Source of the DNA: Zymoseptoria tritici IPO323
Taxonomy: Eukaryota; Ascomycota; Dothideomycetes; Mycosphaerellales; Mycosphaerellaceae
Direction of reading: 5' to 3'
DNA: 64,000 nucleotides
Assembly: GCF_000219625.1 (NCBI RefSeq)
Contig: NC_018209.1
Location: 372,001 to 436,000 of the forward strand
Part shown: piece by piece, positions 21,325 to 32,561 of the stretch
Layout of the letters: every line of letters begins with the position of its first letter
Position numbering within the stretch: position 1 is the first letter of the stretch
Made by a program: the position numbers and the translations under genes
The notes under the pieces: model-generated
What the model was told of the DNA's origin: nothing
The model's input: only the letters and a program-made list of their open reading frames with translations
Database searches by the model: none

Positions 21325-22115
21325 ATGGAGCACCTCCCCGAATCCAACGGAGCAAAAGGCGATCCCGAGTCGACCAAATCCAGCGTATGCACCCTCTCCC
21401 ACTTCACTCAATCCACCACTCACCTCAACCCCCAGCTCCTCGAAACCGGCGCCTCCCACCTCCAATCCTTCTCCCCCCCCTCCCGCCTCTGCGCCCACCT
21501 CCACGCCTTCCACGTCTACACCTCCGACCCCACCCGACACTCCTCCGCGCACCACTACTGCGCGCACGTCAACGAAGACATCCGCCAATGCATCCTATAC
21601 GACTCCCCCGGTCCGAACGCGAAGCTCATCGGGGTGGAATACATGGTGACGCCGAGAATCTACGAGACGTTGGATGCGGAGGAGAGGAAGTTGTGGCATA
21701 GTCATGTTTTTGAGGTCAAGAGTGGGATGTTGGTTATGCCGCAGAGTGCTGTGCCGGAGGGGATGTGGGAGGTTGCGGAGAGGAAGGAGATGGAAGAGGT
21801 GGTGGGGTTGTATGGGAAGGTTTGGATGCTTTGGGATGTTGAACGGGGGGATCGGGTGCCTTTGGGTAGGCCGGAGTTGATGGGGAGTTTTACTAGGAAG
21901 GTGAGTGGTGTTGAGGGGTGTGGTGGGTGAGAGGAGGGACTGCGCTGACGGTGTTGGTTTCGTAGGATCAATTCGACTTTGAGAAGGTTGTGGGTGACAG
22001 GGATGAGAAGTTGGGAGTTGATCATAAGAAGAAGGCGGAGAGTCGGAAGTATATTGAGGAGCCGAAGGTTCATGAGGATGCGGATGCGGTGTGGAAGAGT
22101 AAGAGCAAGGAGTGA
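21325..22115 (+). CDS. DUF1264 / oil-body-associated-protein-like protein
   Basis: Two exons: 21325-21900 and 21966-22115, with a 65-bp intron (GTGAGT to CGTAG), giving 241 residues. The family signature is strong: [87 protein letters not shown] and [11 protein letters not shown]. This is the DUF1264 family, which includes plant oil-body-associated proteins and many fungal and bacterial proteins without known activity. The conserved His and acidic residues could bind a metal, but that is inference. No signal peptide. The C-terminal exon is a Lys/Glu-rich tail. Confidence 0.88.
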
Positions 22116-23265
22116 GATGGAGACACTGGGAAACTTGATGGTTGATGAGCTGAAGAGGACATACCGTATGCGGAGCATGTCATCTCTGTCTCGAGCAACT
22201 ATTCAATTGCAGACTTGCCCACGAAGGGAGGCGTGCTCGAAGTCGGGTGCTCGATCGCACCTCTGCGCAGCGCAGAGCAAGTCGCGAACACTGGATTAGC
22301 TGTCGTAGAAGCAGATCAGGTTGCGAAGCAGCATGTCAGTTCACGAAGTTTATGGTAGCAAATGCATTCGCAAAAACGCAAATCATCCGTCCTGGAGCAG
22401 ACCAACCTGCTCATATAGTCGATAGAGGTCTACCATTCCGCACGAGCTCAGTATGAAACAGATCGCTGCAGGGAAGCAGAACATAAAAAGCGCCCAACTC
22501 AGTCAATGCTATATGTAACAAATGCCTGTAGCCTGTAGGTCATGGATGAGGTTGAAGAAATTCCAGACTCTGCCCACGACTCAAGCACCACGGGATCTTA
22601 GACACATTGCGATCAGCGCGAAGGTGGAGTCCAGTATTTGGAGATGTGGCTCATCACGTGGAACTTTCACATTTTTAATATTCCGAACTATTTAGCGGTG
22701 AGTGAATCAAGCCCAGCGCACACAAACGACATGAAGTTTCCGAGAGAGAGACGTCGTCATCATCATAGATCGCGAACGGATTTGCATTCACACCCGACGA
22801 CCTTTTCTTCGCCAACCTAATGCAAACGCCATGATGACTTTTCGATTTCGCAGAAAGAGAGACGAAGAGCAAGACGTGGCCTGCGCCACTGACGGTTCCT
22901 CCACCAACCCGGCGCGATGAAGCCACATTTTGTGTGAATGAGCGGGTTTTGGTCTAGCTTAGGCCAGGGGCAAACCAAGTGCTGGTGTCTGGCGCGTGCG
23001 CCATCCCGATCGCATTGGGACGGGAATTTCCCCAGGCGCTCGGCTCGTTCATCATCACAGTTCGGAGTCAGATCCAAGTTTTCGGGGTTGGAGATCGTCG
23101 GCGAGGAGACCAGGTGGCCCTTGTTGGGAGTAGTGGTCAAGGTCGCAGAGTCTGGAGTGATGAGTGGCCTCGGTCTTCACAGATGGATGGTGAAACGTGA
23201 GAGGAGTGATGGATTGTTGTATGCAGCAAACTCAGACAGGTGTCAATTTCATGAGCAAAGAGGTT

Positions 23266-23285
23266 GTCGTCGTCGTCGTCGTCGT
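23266..23285. repeat. GTC trinucleotide microsatellite
   Basis: Six GTC units in a row plus a partial unit. Intergenic. Likely length-variable between strains. Confidence 0.8.
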
Positions 23286-23756
23286 TCAAACCGGTTCATC
23301 ATTCAGAAGCCGTTGCGGTGGTTGGAGCTCCGTCGATGACGTGGGCACAAAGGACATGTCTCCCTTTCGTACCATTCCATGAGATGAGAACGGAGCTCCC
23401 CTCACTGCAAAGTGCGTCGCATCTCTCAGCAGTAAAATGAGAGGAGCTTGGTGAGCACAGGATATGATACAAGCACCTGTCGACCACGCGAGGCGCGTAA
23501 CTTGGTCAAGAAACAAGGCACGCTTTAGAGCATGCACATGTTGCGTGTGCCGCGTCCATGGCAGTAGACCCAAGGTAGTAGTAGTGTGCCAACAAAGAGA
23601 AAGGTGACGATGATTGACCGACTTCCTTCTCCCTCGTTGGTTCTTCCCTTCGCGCCGATCGAGATTGCTTTGGTCATTATTCTGAGGTGAGGCGTGTAAC
23701 TCTGACGTCGTGCGCCCGCTACCACATTTTACCTTTGGCGAAATGTGTCCGTGCTC

Positions 23757-24167
23757 GTCTCTCTCCCTCCCGTTGCGGACGGGTCTTCAATTGGCAACCA
23801 CCAGCCTCGCCTCTTTCTCTCTCCTGCTCTCTTCTCTCTTCCCTCCCGCAAACAATCACACTCTCTCTCCTACACCATCACCACACTCACCACCACATCA
23901 CCACAACCAGCGCTTGCTTCGATATCGCGTCGCATAATACCCCAGAGATACCCCATTTGCTTTACCGAGCATTGTAATATCCACCAACACATGCGCTAGT
24001 GTCGCTGCTGTCGGCCACGAAAACATCAACTCCATCCACCTTCCATCAACAAACCAACAGACTCTTCACCACCAGAGTCTTCATCGCATCAGCTCGCAAC
24101 ACCGCGACCTGTTCCTCCCGCAGAAGCACCTGCTACCACCGAGAAACCAGTCTCACCAACCGCCACC
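23757..24167 (+). promoter_or_regulatory. CT-rich promoter and CA-rich leader of the HAM1-type gene
   Basis: Long pyrimidine runs at 23757-23870 (CTCTCTCCCTCCC, CTCTTTCTCTCTCC), then CACCACCACATCACCAC-type sequence leading to CCACCATGG at the start codon. This is the usual layout of strongly expressed genes in filamentous ascomycetes. No TATA box stands out. Confidence 0.5.
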
Positions 24168-27081
24168 ATGGTCGGAACTCCCAACGTCAACGTGCCCACC
24201 GATCCCAAGATCAAGGAGAAGGATGTCAACGCTAAGCTCCAGCTTTTCGGCATCTACGCCGCCTTTGCCAATGGCAAGGTCCCATCCGTACGTTGATGCC
24301 ATTGTTTTTGATGTTTCTCTCACGCGCGGCGCTGACAATTTCACCCCACAGAACAAGCAAATCGATGTCGCAATGAACAGCGCACTCGAGTGGAAGGGAC
24401 TCAAGAGCCCATCCAGCAAGCTCTCAACAGAAGGCCAGAAGCTGGTCGGTGATCTGCGCAAGGTCATCGAGCAGGCCAAGGTTCTGTTACTCACAAAGAA
24501 CCAAGGCGATCTCCTTCAGGACTTCATCTGGCAAACTCAGCACCTCGGTTCCGGTGACGCCAACAAGGTGTCTGCGCCGATCGACAAGGACACTGCGCAG
24601 CAGCACGGACAGCAGGCGCTTGAGGGTCTCCGCACCCTCGGACAGCTCATCATCACCAACGGTCAATTCCGCAAGCTCTGTAAGTTTGCGATGATGATGG
24701 ACATGCGCGCAACATCTTGCTAACACGTCTCACAGTGAAGGATGCCTCCGTTCTCGTCCGCGACATTGCCGGTGACGCCGCGCAAAACGCCGCCAACAAG
24801 GTCAACCCCGGTGAGGAGGAGCTCTCCAGAATCGATGAGCCCGCTCAAGACAACACCTGGCACGACGCCCCAGATCTCTCCAAGGACAACTTGAAGAAGC
24901 AGGCTCAGGCTAAGATCCCAATTGGCAAGAAGGATCTCGAGAAGGCCGCCGGCGATGTCAACCAGGCTGCCGACCCCAACAACTCCCGCGATCCCAACCA
25001 GACCGCCGACCTCGCCGCGAGGGAGGCCCAGCAGGGTCCAAAGAACACCAGCATCGACCCCAAGGCTGGCGCTCAGCAGGCCAAGGAGAACGCGAAGAAG
25101 CTCTACGACGAGCGCGTCGATGAGGAAGATAAGCAGAAGGCGCGCGAGTACCGCGAGAAGACCAACGAGTACTTCAAGAAGAAGATGCCCAAGGAGCGCC
25201 GCGAGCAGACCATGTACGTGTGGAACCGACGACCGATCAAGGATACACAACTGACAGCATCACAGCTACCGCTTGAAGAAGATGGTTGTCGAGATCCAAG
25301 GCCACTCCGACTACCAGCAGGCCATTGACACTCTTCTCCGCCTGGCTGAGGAGTACAACGGACACGCCAAGAGCGTGGCTGACCAGACCACCGGAGCCGT
25401 CAAGGGTGCTCACTCCCAGACTAGCCTGCAACGCGCGGAAGCTGACCTCAAGGTACGAACAGGTTTTATGACTCAAGCTCGACCAATGCTGACATCGCTC
25501 AAGACTCTCTTGGAGCGCTTCGCCAACTCGACCTCGTTCGACGACCTTTTCGACTCCATCAACCAGATGTACAAGAACGCCGAGCAAGACCCCGAGCTTA
25601 GGAACTGGTTCCAGAGACTGAACCGCTTCATCCGCAAGTGCTTGAAGGAGCAGGGCTACATCCTCCAGGTATGTTCTGCGACATCGCACACCGCACGAAT
25701 GCATCACTGACAGATATCACAGGACGAGTCCAACGAGGAGTGGAACCAGATCTACGACAAGGGCAACTTCCTCCTCCGCGAGCGCTACCGCGACGACACT
25801 AACCGCATCGCCGATGAGGGCAAGTTCCTCGCCGAGCAATTCGAGAAGGACCCACAGAACGATGCCTTTGGCAGGTCCATGGAGAAGCTCTTCAAGGACT
25901 TGGGCAACGACGAGAACGGCAAGGCCGAGTTCAAGCCTCACTTGGTCAAGGACTTGACCGAGGTCATCCTCCCTGCGTTCTTCACACACGTCCGCTACAT
26001 TCCAATTCCTCGCATTGAGGTGTCCGACCCGCAGATCGACGCCATTGTCGAGAACCTCGTCATCGAGGGCAACAATCTCGCACCCAACCAGCTCGAGTTT
26101 GGCAGCGACAACTACTGGGCTTGGGGACGTATGGGATACAAGTCGACCAACAAGAACAAGGTTCTCCTCTCCGTCGCCGGCGTTCAGTGCGATCTCCGCG
26201 ACGTCGCCTACTACGTCAAGCGCAAGCAGGGCTTCCCAAGCATCACCGACAAGGGTGTCATGGACATTTCCCTTGGCGGCTCCGGCTTGAGCTTCAAGGT
26301 CGCAATGGAGACTGCTGACAAGACCGACCGTGCTCACTTCTTCAAGATCAACAAGGTCACCGTCGACCTCCAGAACTTGAACATTAAGCTCAAGCAGTCC
26401 AACCACAAGCTTCTGTTCGGTCTCTTCAAGCCTCTCTTGTTGAAGGTCCTCAAGCCAGTCATCCTCAAGGCTGTTGAGAAGCAGATCCGCGACAACGTCA
26501 AGCAGCTCGACGCCAAGCTGTACGAGGTCAAGCAGGAGGTCGATCGCGCCACCGAGGAGGCCAAGAACAACCCCGACCCCGAGAACCTGAAGAACATTTA
26601 CCAGCGCTACTTCGAGGCCTTCCAGAAGCAAATGACCAAGGCCGACAAGAAGAAGGAGAAGCTGCAAGAGAAGAAGGAGAAGACCGATGTCAACGTGGCT
26701 GTCACCCAGCACGACTCGATCTTCAAGAACATCAGCCTGCCCGGTGGCATCAGCACCAAGGCGACCGAGTACCGAGACCTCGCCGCCAAGGGTGAGGCGT
26801 GGCAGTCGCCCGTGTTCTCGATTGGCTCCGCCAGCGAGAGCAAGAACCTGCCATCCGCCAGCAACCCAAGCCGCAAGTCTCGCAACACGGCTGCCGGCGG
26901 CGTCCGTGGCGGCAACGTTCCCTCCACCTCCAACAACGCCAACGGCTTCTCCTCGCAGGTCAACGATGCCTTCAAGCCCAACCAGGACACCCTCGGCAGC
27001 GGTGTCGGTGGCACCAACCTCGGCAGCGGTGTCAACACCACTCTTGGTAGCAACAACCCCGTCCTCCAGGGCAACGTTTAA
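24168..27081 (+). CDS. HAM1-type protein (HAM1-like N- and C-terminal domains)
   Basis: Six exons: 24168-24287, 24352-24679, 24736-25213, 25266-25452, 25504-25668 and 25723-27081, giving 878 residues. All introns are 51-64 bp, GT-AG. The ATG has the strong context CCACCATGG. The N-terminal part is helical (QLFGIYAAFANGKVPS, later EYREKTNEYFKKKMPKERRE). The long C-terminal half, from about LPAFFTHVRYIPIPRIEV, has the beta-rich look of a BPI/LBP-type lipid-binding fold, including VSDPQIDAIVENLVIEGNN, FGSDNYWAWGRMGYKS and VKRKQGFPSITDKGVMDISL. The family is the fungal HAM1-like one, tied to hyphal fusion in Neurospora; its molecular role is unsettled, though the C-terminal fold points to lipid binding. 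The tail is Ser/Asn/Gly-rich. Strong codon bias creates a long antisense frame, which I reject. Confidence 0.88.
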
Positions 27082-28157
27082 ATCATACAACGTTTCTCAT
27101 GACTGGATGTGTTCGGCGTTGGGAAAAAGCGAGATGATACCCGTTTTTTTGGAACAGACAGGACAGAGCAGAACAGGACAGGACGAGACTCAAGAAATGT
27201 TTTCCGTTGTTGACGTTGTGAGATCGATGATACCACTACTGCGAGAAGAAAAAGTGTGCTTCCTTTTTTGCTTTTGCTTGATTTTTTTTGCGCGGACGAT
27301 GCGAGTAATTATAATGCGGATATGAGGTGGGAGACTGGGGGACTTGTGGTGAGTTCTTCCGGTCTTTTCGCTGAGTGGACGTTGTGAAATGGATCTTTTT
27401 GTTCTTCACTTTTGATGATGTGTCTTTTCAATCGACATAGCTGCAGGTTTGACATGCATGAGGTGCTCAGGCAGTGTCCACTTCTGGTCGCTCCAAAAAG
27501 CCTGGATGTGCTCCTTTCTCACCCTTGTGTACCTCCTAGTATGGAGTGCGGTGATGTCACTCGCTTGCTTGACATGTGAAAGCTGCAAGCTGCAAGCTCT
27601 AGCTCCAGCTCCTCCAGCTCCGGGATCCTTCTTCCTTGAGATCGTCTTTCCAGGTACATACTTTGTCTCAGCTCCATTGTCTCAGCTCCCGCTCATCTAC
27701 GCTACGAGAAAGCTAATCACGCAAAAAGTTTGAATTGCATTGCGGAACGAGAGTGTCTTCAGAAGTGCTGGACTCAGCACCGTTGACCAGGGCACTGTTG
27801 AGGACTTGAACGCGTTACCTTTCGGAATCTGGTTATTGGCTTGTTACCTCTCTCTCCCTGCAAGCACAAACCTCCATCAGCGGCCGCACTGCACCACTGG
27901 TCTTTGGATACATACGGACTTGTGCACGGCAGGGTTCTGAGGCATTGTCGCCATCTCGCTCGCCTGCGAACTTGCTTCAACCCTAAAGCTCAACCCTAAG
28001 CTTTTGGCTTCGATTTGCTGCTACACAAGAAACACTTTCCGGTTATTGAACGGCTTCATCTCAAGAGATTGCTAGCGGTCGATTGGATCCCCTGGAGTGA
28101 ACATATTGACATACCACCAGACTCCGGCATTACGAGTCCTCTCGATCTCTATCCAAA
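27082..28157. other. 3' flank of the HAM1-type gene and promoter of the SigF-like gene
   Basis: AT-rich trailer with poly-T runs near 27140-27300. No gene recognised. Confidence 0.5.
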
Positions 28158-28886
28158 ATGGACAACCCCATCCACGAAATCACACCAATCGTCCACGCTC
28201 TCACGCAAGGAACTCCTCAACAACAAAAGGACACGATCAATCAATACTTCACTCCCGACGCCTCTTTCGTCCACCCCTTCTGCCGGACCGGCACTTTCGA
28301 CGGAAGTCGAGTCTTAATCCACGCCATCTTCCAATGGTACAAAGTCCTCAGTCCAAGAATCGAGATCGAAGTCGAGTCAATCGGTACGTTCCTCCTCTAC
28401 TCTGAGCCACTGATCTTCAGAGACATGGTACTGATGGGGAAGGTTGTAGCATTCGACGAAAAAAACCTCCTCCTCTACCTGACAATCCACCAAGTCTTCG
28501 CCATCTGGTTCGTCCCCTTCTACCGCGTCTCCGCCCGCCTCACCACGATCCTCACCCTCGTGCGTCGGAAACCTCACCGCAACCCATCTGCCGTCGGTGG
28601 GCATGACCACACGCCGAATAAATATTATATTTCCCAACAGGAGGATCTGTATCAAGTTAGTGAGTTTATGAAGTTTGTGTTGCCGTGGGGGGTGGGATGG
28701 GCGATTGCGGTGGTGTTTGGGGTTGTGGCTACGGCGGTTTGTGTGGTGGGGGCGTTTTTGGGACGGCCGGTTACGAGGTGGAGGCAGAGGCAGAGGAGGG
28801 AGAATGGGAGTGGGAGTGGGAGGGTGGTTAATGGGGCGGGGAGGGGGTGGGGTGGGTTGGTTGAGGGGGTGAAGAAGGTCGATTGA
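28158..28886 (+). CDS. SigF-like NTF2-fold protein with a C-terminal membrane segment
   Basis: The frame gives 242 residues. A 66-bp GT-AG intron (28384-28449, GTACGT donor, TACTGAT branch) is likely inside it. Removing it joins IEIEVESI to AFDEKNLLLYLTIHQVF, as in relatives, giving 220 residues. The first half matches the fungal SigF-like NTF2-like family (MDNPIHEITPIVHALTQG, QYFTPDASFVHPFCR, VFAIWFVPFYRVSARL). Near the C-terminus is a hydrophobic helix (VGWAIAVVFGVVATAVCVVGAFLG) followed by a basic Gly/Arg tail, so it is probably a tail-anchored membrane protein. The role is unknown; the name comes from a fold similarity only. Because the intron is in frame, retention would still give a full product. 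Confidence 0.8.
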   Translation: MDNPIHEITPIVHALTQGTPQQQKDTINQYFTPDASFVHPFCRTGTFDGSRVLIHAIFQWYKVLSPRIEIEVESIGTFLLYSEPLIFRDMVLMGKVVAFDEKNLLLYLTIHQVFAIWFVPFYRVSARLTTILTLVRRKPHRNPSAVGGHDHTPNKYYISQQEDLYQVSEFMKFVLPWGVGWAIAVVFGVVATAVCVVGAFLGRPVTRWRQRQRRENGSGSGRVVNGAGRGWGGLVEGVKKVD

Positions 28887-29586
28887 TGGGAGGTGATGAG
28901 GGTGAGAGATGGTTCGTGGTGCAGAAGACGACAATGGCACTGTTGAATACGTGCAATCGCCAATATCGTCCCCTCGTACCAACAGAAGATCTGTTCGATT
29001 GAGTCGGGTTCTTGCTCGTAGTGAGTCGAGATCCGCGATTCTAAAAGATCTGTACGAAAAGACACGACCGGATTGCTCAGATATGTCGTCGTCGGTGCCT
29101 CTCCCTTGCAATGAGACGAGGTCGTCGATGCAACTCGCACTCTCGGGTGTCGATGTGTCAAGATCGATCGTGGCTCCATCCGGCATTGTTGGCAGGCAAT
29201 GCTCATGGACTCGTATAAGACCCCGCTTTGTCATTCGAACATTTACACTCGACTCGTACCATGCTTCCGCTGTTCGCATTTCGCGAAGGAACGGGCATCG
29301 AGGTGGACAAAGACGAAGAAGTTGTGATCCCTGATGACGATGAACAACAGATCTTTCCGAGATCTCGGCAGCGTTGCACCGGCCCGCTCTCCGATCCAGA
29401 TCGCGAGGAAATCGCGTTCGGGCGCGTGCACGACACGCGAATCCCTGAAAATGACGACGATGATCCGCTCATTTGTTATGGGAGGATCCGACTCGAGAAG
29501 GATATCGCGTTCTGTTCTGGCTTCATATACATTTGGGTTGAACTTGGTACAACAGAACATTTTCCTCTCCGTATACACATCCAGCC
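28887..29586. other. Promoter and leader region of the LSH-like gene
   Basis: An open + frame runs from 29228 into the coding start in another register, but it has no domain and I treat it as 5' sequence. Nothing else assigned. Confidence 0.45.
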
Positions 29587-32229
29587 ATGTCGTCGGACAC
29601 AGCAAAGTCCACGCCTCCGACTTCTCCGGACAGCGGCCATGGCACAACCGACGCAATGCAAAAGGAGGAAGCGAAAATGGCAGAGGCGAGGAGGAAAGCC
29701 GATGAGAAGCACGAAAAGAAACTAGCCTCCGAACGAGAAAACGATCGAAAAGGTGGGAAGGAAGTCGTGGACACCAAGTACAAAGCATTGGAGTATCTGC
29801 TCAGCCAGAGCAAGCTGTACTCGGCCATTATGCTCCAGCAGATGACATCGCAGGAAGAGGCCGAGGAAGCAAAAGACGAAAAGAGCAAGAAGCGGGCGCA
29901 GAAGAAAGAGGAGAAGGCTGAGAAGGCGGCAGAGGCGAGCCAGAAGAGAGCGACGAGAACGGCTGCTGCGGTGGAGTCTGCTGGGCAGGATGCTGCAGCG
30001 CAGTCGCCGAAAAGAGAGTTGCCGAAGAGAGGAAAGGCGGCGAAACAGACGAAGGGGTCCGGGAAGATCTCGGATTATGTGAAGAAGGATGATGTGAAAG
30101 CGAAGTCTGGAGAAACGTCGATCTCGGAGGCGTTGGCCGCGGAGACGAAGGATGCCGAAGTGAAGCCTGGCGACATTGGTATGCAGGATCTGCGATCTGC
30201 AAAGCAACCCGAGCTGGTCAGTGGGGGTTTGATGCGGACGTATCAGCTGGAGGGTCTGGACTGGTTGACATCGTTGTACGAGAATGGTCTGAACGGTATC
30301 CTTGCAGATGAGATGGGTCTGGGCAAGACCATTCAGACTATTTCGTTCATCGCATTCCTGCGAGAGAGAGGCGTCAATGGTCCGTTCCTGATTGCAGCTC
30401 CACTCAGCACAACAAGCAATTGGGTCGCCGAATTCAAGAAGTGGACACCCACCATCCCGGTCGTGCTCTACCATGGCAGCAAGCAGGAGCGAGAAGAGAT
30501 TCGCAACAAGCAGTTGAAGAACCCTGGCAGTGAGGAGTTCCCCATCATCTGCACTAGCTACGAGATTTGCATGAACGACCGCAAGTTCCTGGCGCATTAT
30601 GATTGGAAGTTCATCATCATTGACGAAGGGCACCGTATCAAGAATCTGAACTGTCGACTCATCCGGGAATTGCAGTCGTATCAGTCAGCAAATCGTCTTC
30701 TCATCACGGGAACGCCTTTGCAGAACAATTTGACGGAGTTGTGGTCCTTGCTGCACTTCCTCATGCCGAGCATCTTCGACAAGCTGGAGTCATTTGAAAG
30801 CTGGTTCGACTTCTCCGCGCTGAAGGAGAAGAATGGATATGAACAGATTTTGTCTGAAGACCGAAAGAAGAATCTCGTCGCCAGTCTCCATGCCATCTTG
30901 AAGCCTTTCCTTCTGCGAAGAGTCAAAGCAGATGTCGAAACTTCGCTGCCGAAGAAAAGAGAGTACGTCTTGTACGCTCCTCTAACGCAGACTCAAAGAG
31001 AGCTGTATCATGAGATCCTCGAAGGCAACAGCAGAGCGTACTTGGAGAACAAGGTGGTCGAAAGTCTCAGTGGAACCACAACGCCAACAAGCACACGCAG
31101 TCGCAGCTTGAAACGAAAGGCCATCGATGGAGCCTCGACGCCCAACAAAAGCGCCAAGTCAAGCCGTGCCTCCACACCAGCTACGAACAAGAGTTCAGGA
31201 GCACGATCCCGCAAAGCAAAGAAAAGCCAGACATACGAAGAAGTCTCGGACTCGCAGTACTTCAAGCAGCTGGAAGACGTCGAACCCTCCTCACCGGCGG
31301 AAGAGTCTCTCAATGACTCGGAAGCAGAGGAAAACGAACGTGCCAAAACCCTCGCCCTTGCAAAACGAGAAATCGCGGGCAAGAAACTCCAAAACCCCAT
31401 CATGCAACTCCGACAATGCTGCAACTCGCCTCACAACTTCTACTACCCCTTCGACATGGACGACCACACTCCCGTGGACGAGACGCTAGTCACAGAGTCC
31501 GGCAAAATGCTCCTCCTCGACCGACTCATGCCCGAACTTCTCCGCCGCGGGCACAAAGTCCTCATCTTCTCACAATTCAAAACGCAGCTCGACTTGCTAG
31601 ATACCTACTGCCAAGACCTCCGCGGCTGGCCAACCTGCCGCATCGACGGCACAGTCGCACAAGTCGATCGCCAGCAGCAGATTTTGGAGTTCAATGACCC
31701 GAAGAGCGACTTGAATATCTTCTTGCTGTCGACTAGAGCCGGAGGGCAGGGTATCAATCTCGCGGCGGCCGATACAGTCTTGCTCTTTGACTCTGACTGG
31801 AATCCGCAGCAGGACTTGCAAGCTCAAGATCGCGCTCATCGGATTGGGCAGACGAGGCCGGTGATTGTTTACCGCTTTGCGACAAAAGGGACGGTGGAGC
31901 AGATGCTGCTGGAAAAAGCGGACAGTAAACGGCGACTTGAGAAGCTGGTCATTCAGAAGGGTCGCTTTCGCAGTGGTCCTCGCGGCGGGGAGGGTGCGGG
32001 CGAGGACTTTGCAGAACTGCAGAAATTGCTGGGACGGGACGATGGCGAGAGGATTGATGTCGAGGATGGAAAGGGTCTTCTGAGTGATGAGGAATTGGCG
32101 GTGTTGACGGATCGGAGTGAGGAGGCTTTTGAGAGGGCGGAGAAGGGGCTTGAGGTTGGTGGTGGGGTGTTTAAGAGTGTGAAGACGGAGGCTGGTGGGG
32201 GAGGGTTGTTGGAGAGTTTGCAGAAGTAG
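29587..32229 (+). CDS. SNF2-family chromatin remodeller of the LSH/HELLS (DDM1, MUS-30, Irc5) type
   Basis: Intronless, 880 residues. ATP-driven nucleosome remodeller; relatives act in DNA-damage tolerance and, in plants and animals, in DNA methylation of heterochromatin. The N-terminal about 200 residues are Lys/Glu/Ala-rich coiled coil. Motifs in order: MRTYQLEGLDWLTSLYENGL, Walker A GILADEMGLGKTIQT (about 236-250), Walker B IIIDEGHRIKN (about 342), LLITGTPLQNNLTELWSLLHF, FLLRRVKADVE, QLRQCCNSPHNF, KVLIFSQFKTQLDLLD, LLSTRAGGQGINLAAADTV and DRAHRIGQTRPV. The Ser/Lys-rich insertion between the two lobes (about 495-580) is typical of the LSH group. Full length and intact. Confidence 0.93.
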   Translation: MSSDTAKSTPPTSPDSGHGTTDAMQKEEAKMAEARRKADEKHEKKLASERENDRKGGKEVVDTKYKALEYLLSQSKLYSAIMLQQMTSQEEAEEAKDEKSKKRAQKKEEKAEKAAEASQKRATRTAAAVESAGQDAAAQSPKRELPKRGKAAKQTKGSGKISDYVKKDDVKAKSGETSISEALAAETKDAEVKPGDIGMQDLRSAKQPELVSGGLMRTYQLEGLDWLTSLYENGLNGILADEMGLGKTIQTISFIAFLRERGVNGPFLIAAPLSTTSNWVAEFKKWTPTIPVVLYHGSKQEREEIRNKQLKNPGSEEFPIICTSYEICMNDRKFLAHYDWKFIIIDEGHRIKNLNCRLIRELQSYQSANRLLITGTPLQNNLTELWSLLHFLMPSIFDKLESFESWFDFSALKEKNGYEQILSEDRKKNLVASLHAILKPFLLRRVKADVETSLPKKREYVLYAPLTQTQRELYHEILEGNSRAYLENKVVESLSGTTTPTSTRSRSLKRKAIDGASTPNKSAKSSRASTPATNKSSGARSRKAKKSQTYEEVSDSQYFKQLEDVEPSSPAEESLNDSEAEENERAKTLALAKREIAGKKLQNPIMQLRQCCNSPHNFYYPFDMDDHTPVDETLVTESGKMLLLDRLMPELLRRGHKVLIFSQFKTQLDLLDTYCQDLRGWPTCRIDGTVAQVDRQQQILEFNDPKSDLNIFLLSTRAGGQGINLAAADTVLLFDSDWNPQQDLQAQDRAHRIGQTRPVIVYRFATKGTVEQMLLEKADSKRRLEKLVIQKGRFRSGPRGGEGAGEDFAELQKLLGRDDGERIDVEDGKGLLSDEELAVLTDRSEEAFERAEKGLEVGGGVFKSVKTEAGGGGLLESLQK

Positions 32230-32561
32230 GTGAGGAGATAAGAGAAGAGGAGGCAGCCAGTGTTGATGGTGGTGTTGAATATTGTGAGATGGCTGTGTAA
32301 AGTAGGGCTGCGAAGATTGTCATGTGAAAGCAGCGCCAAAATTGTAAGATTAATTCCTTCACTTCACTCTCTTATTGGCGCTGCTGCCGAGAGACTTGCC
32401 ATGCCAACGAAATGTGCAGCATCTTTGTCAAAACACCGCTTGGTGTGGAAGCTTTTGGACGTTCGAGATGACTTGCCATTGACACCCTCCGAGCATTGCA
32501 AGCAAATCCGAAACTTTTGAACGTCTTCCTCATCATGAGATCCGACTCCGTCGCTGAAGCG
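32230..32561. other. Short intergenic region
   Basis: Holds the 3' flank of the remodeller and the promoter of the next gene. No further feature seen. Confidence 0.5.

Larger units (their letters stand above)
22116..24167. other. Two-kilobase intergenic stretch
   Basis: No gene recognised. It holds a GTC microsatellite and the pyrimidine-rich promoter of the HAM1-type gene (both listed). The frame at 22938-23339 is Arg/Trp-rich, without any domain, and I do not accept it as a gene. Confidence 0.45.

Noticed and set aside
22938..23339. A 133-residue + strand frame in the 2-kb intergenic region
   Set aside because: Arg/Trp/Ser-rich, contains the GTC microsatellite, no domain. Treated as chance.
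25717..27090. A 457-residue minus-strand open frame antisense to the HAM1-type gene, Leu/Val/Gly-rich
   Set aside because: It mirrors the strong codon bias of the + strand gene, which has clear family motifs and consistent introns. Antisense codon-bias frames of this composition are common in such fungi.
28377..29279. A 300-residue minus-strand frame overlapping the SigF-like gene
   Set aside because: Pro/His/Arg-rich, no domain, and it overlaps a gene with recognisable motifs on the other strand.
29722..30633. A 303-residue minus-strand frame opposite the LSH-like remodeller
   Set aside because: Arg/Leu-rich shadow of the coding strand, without any domain.
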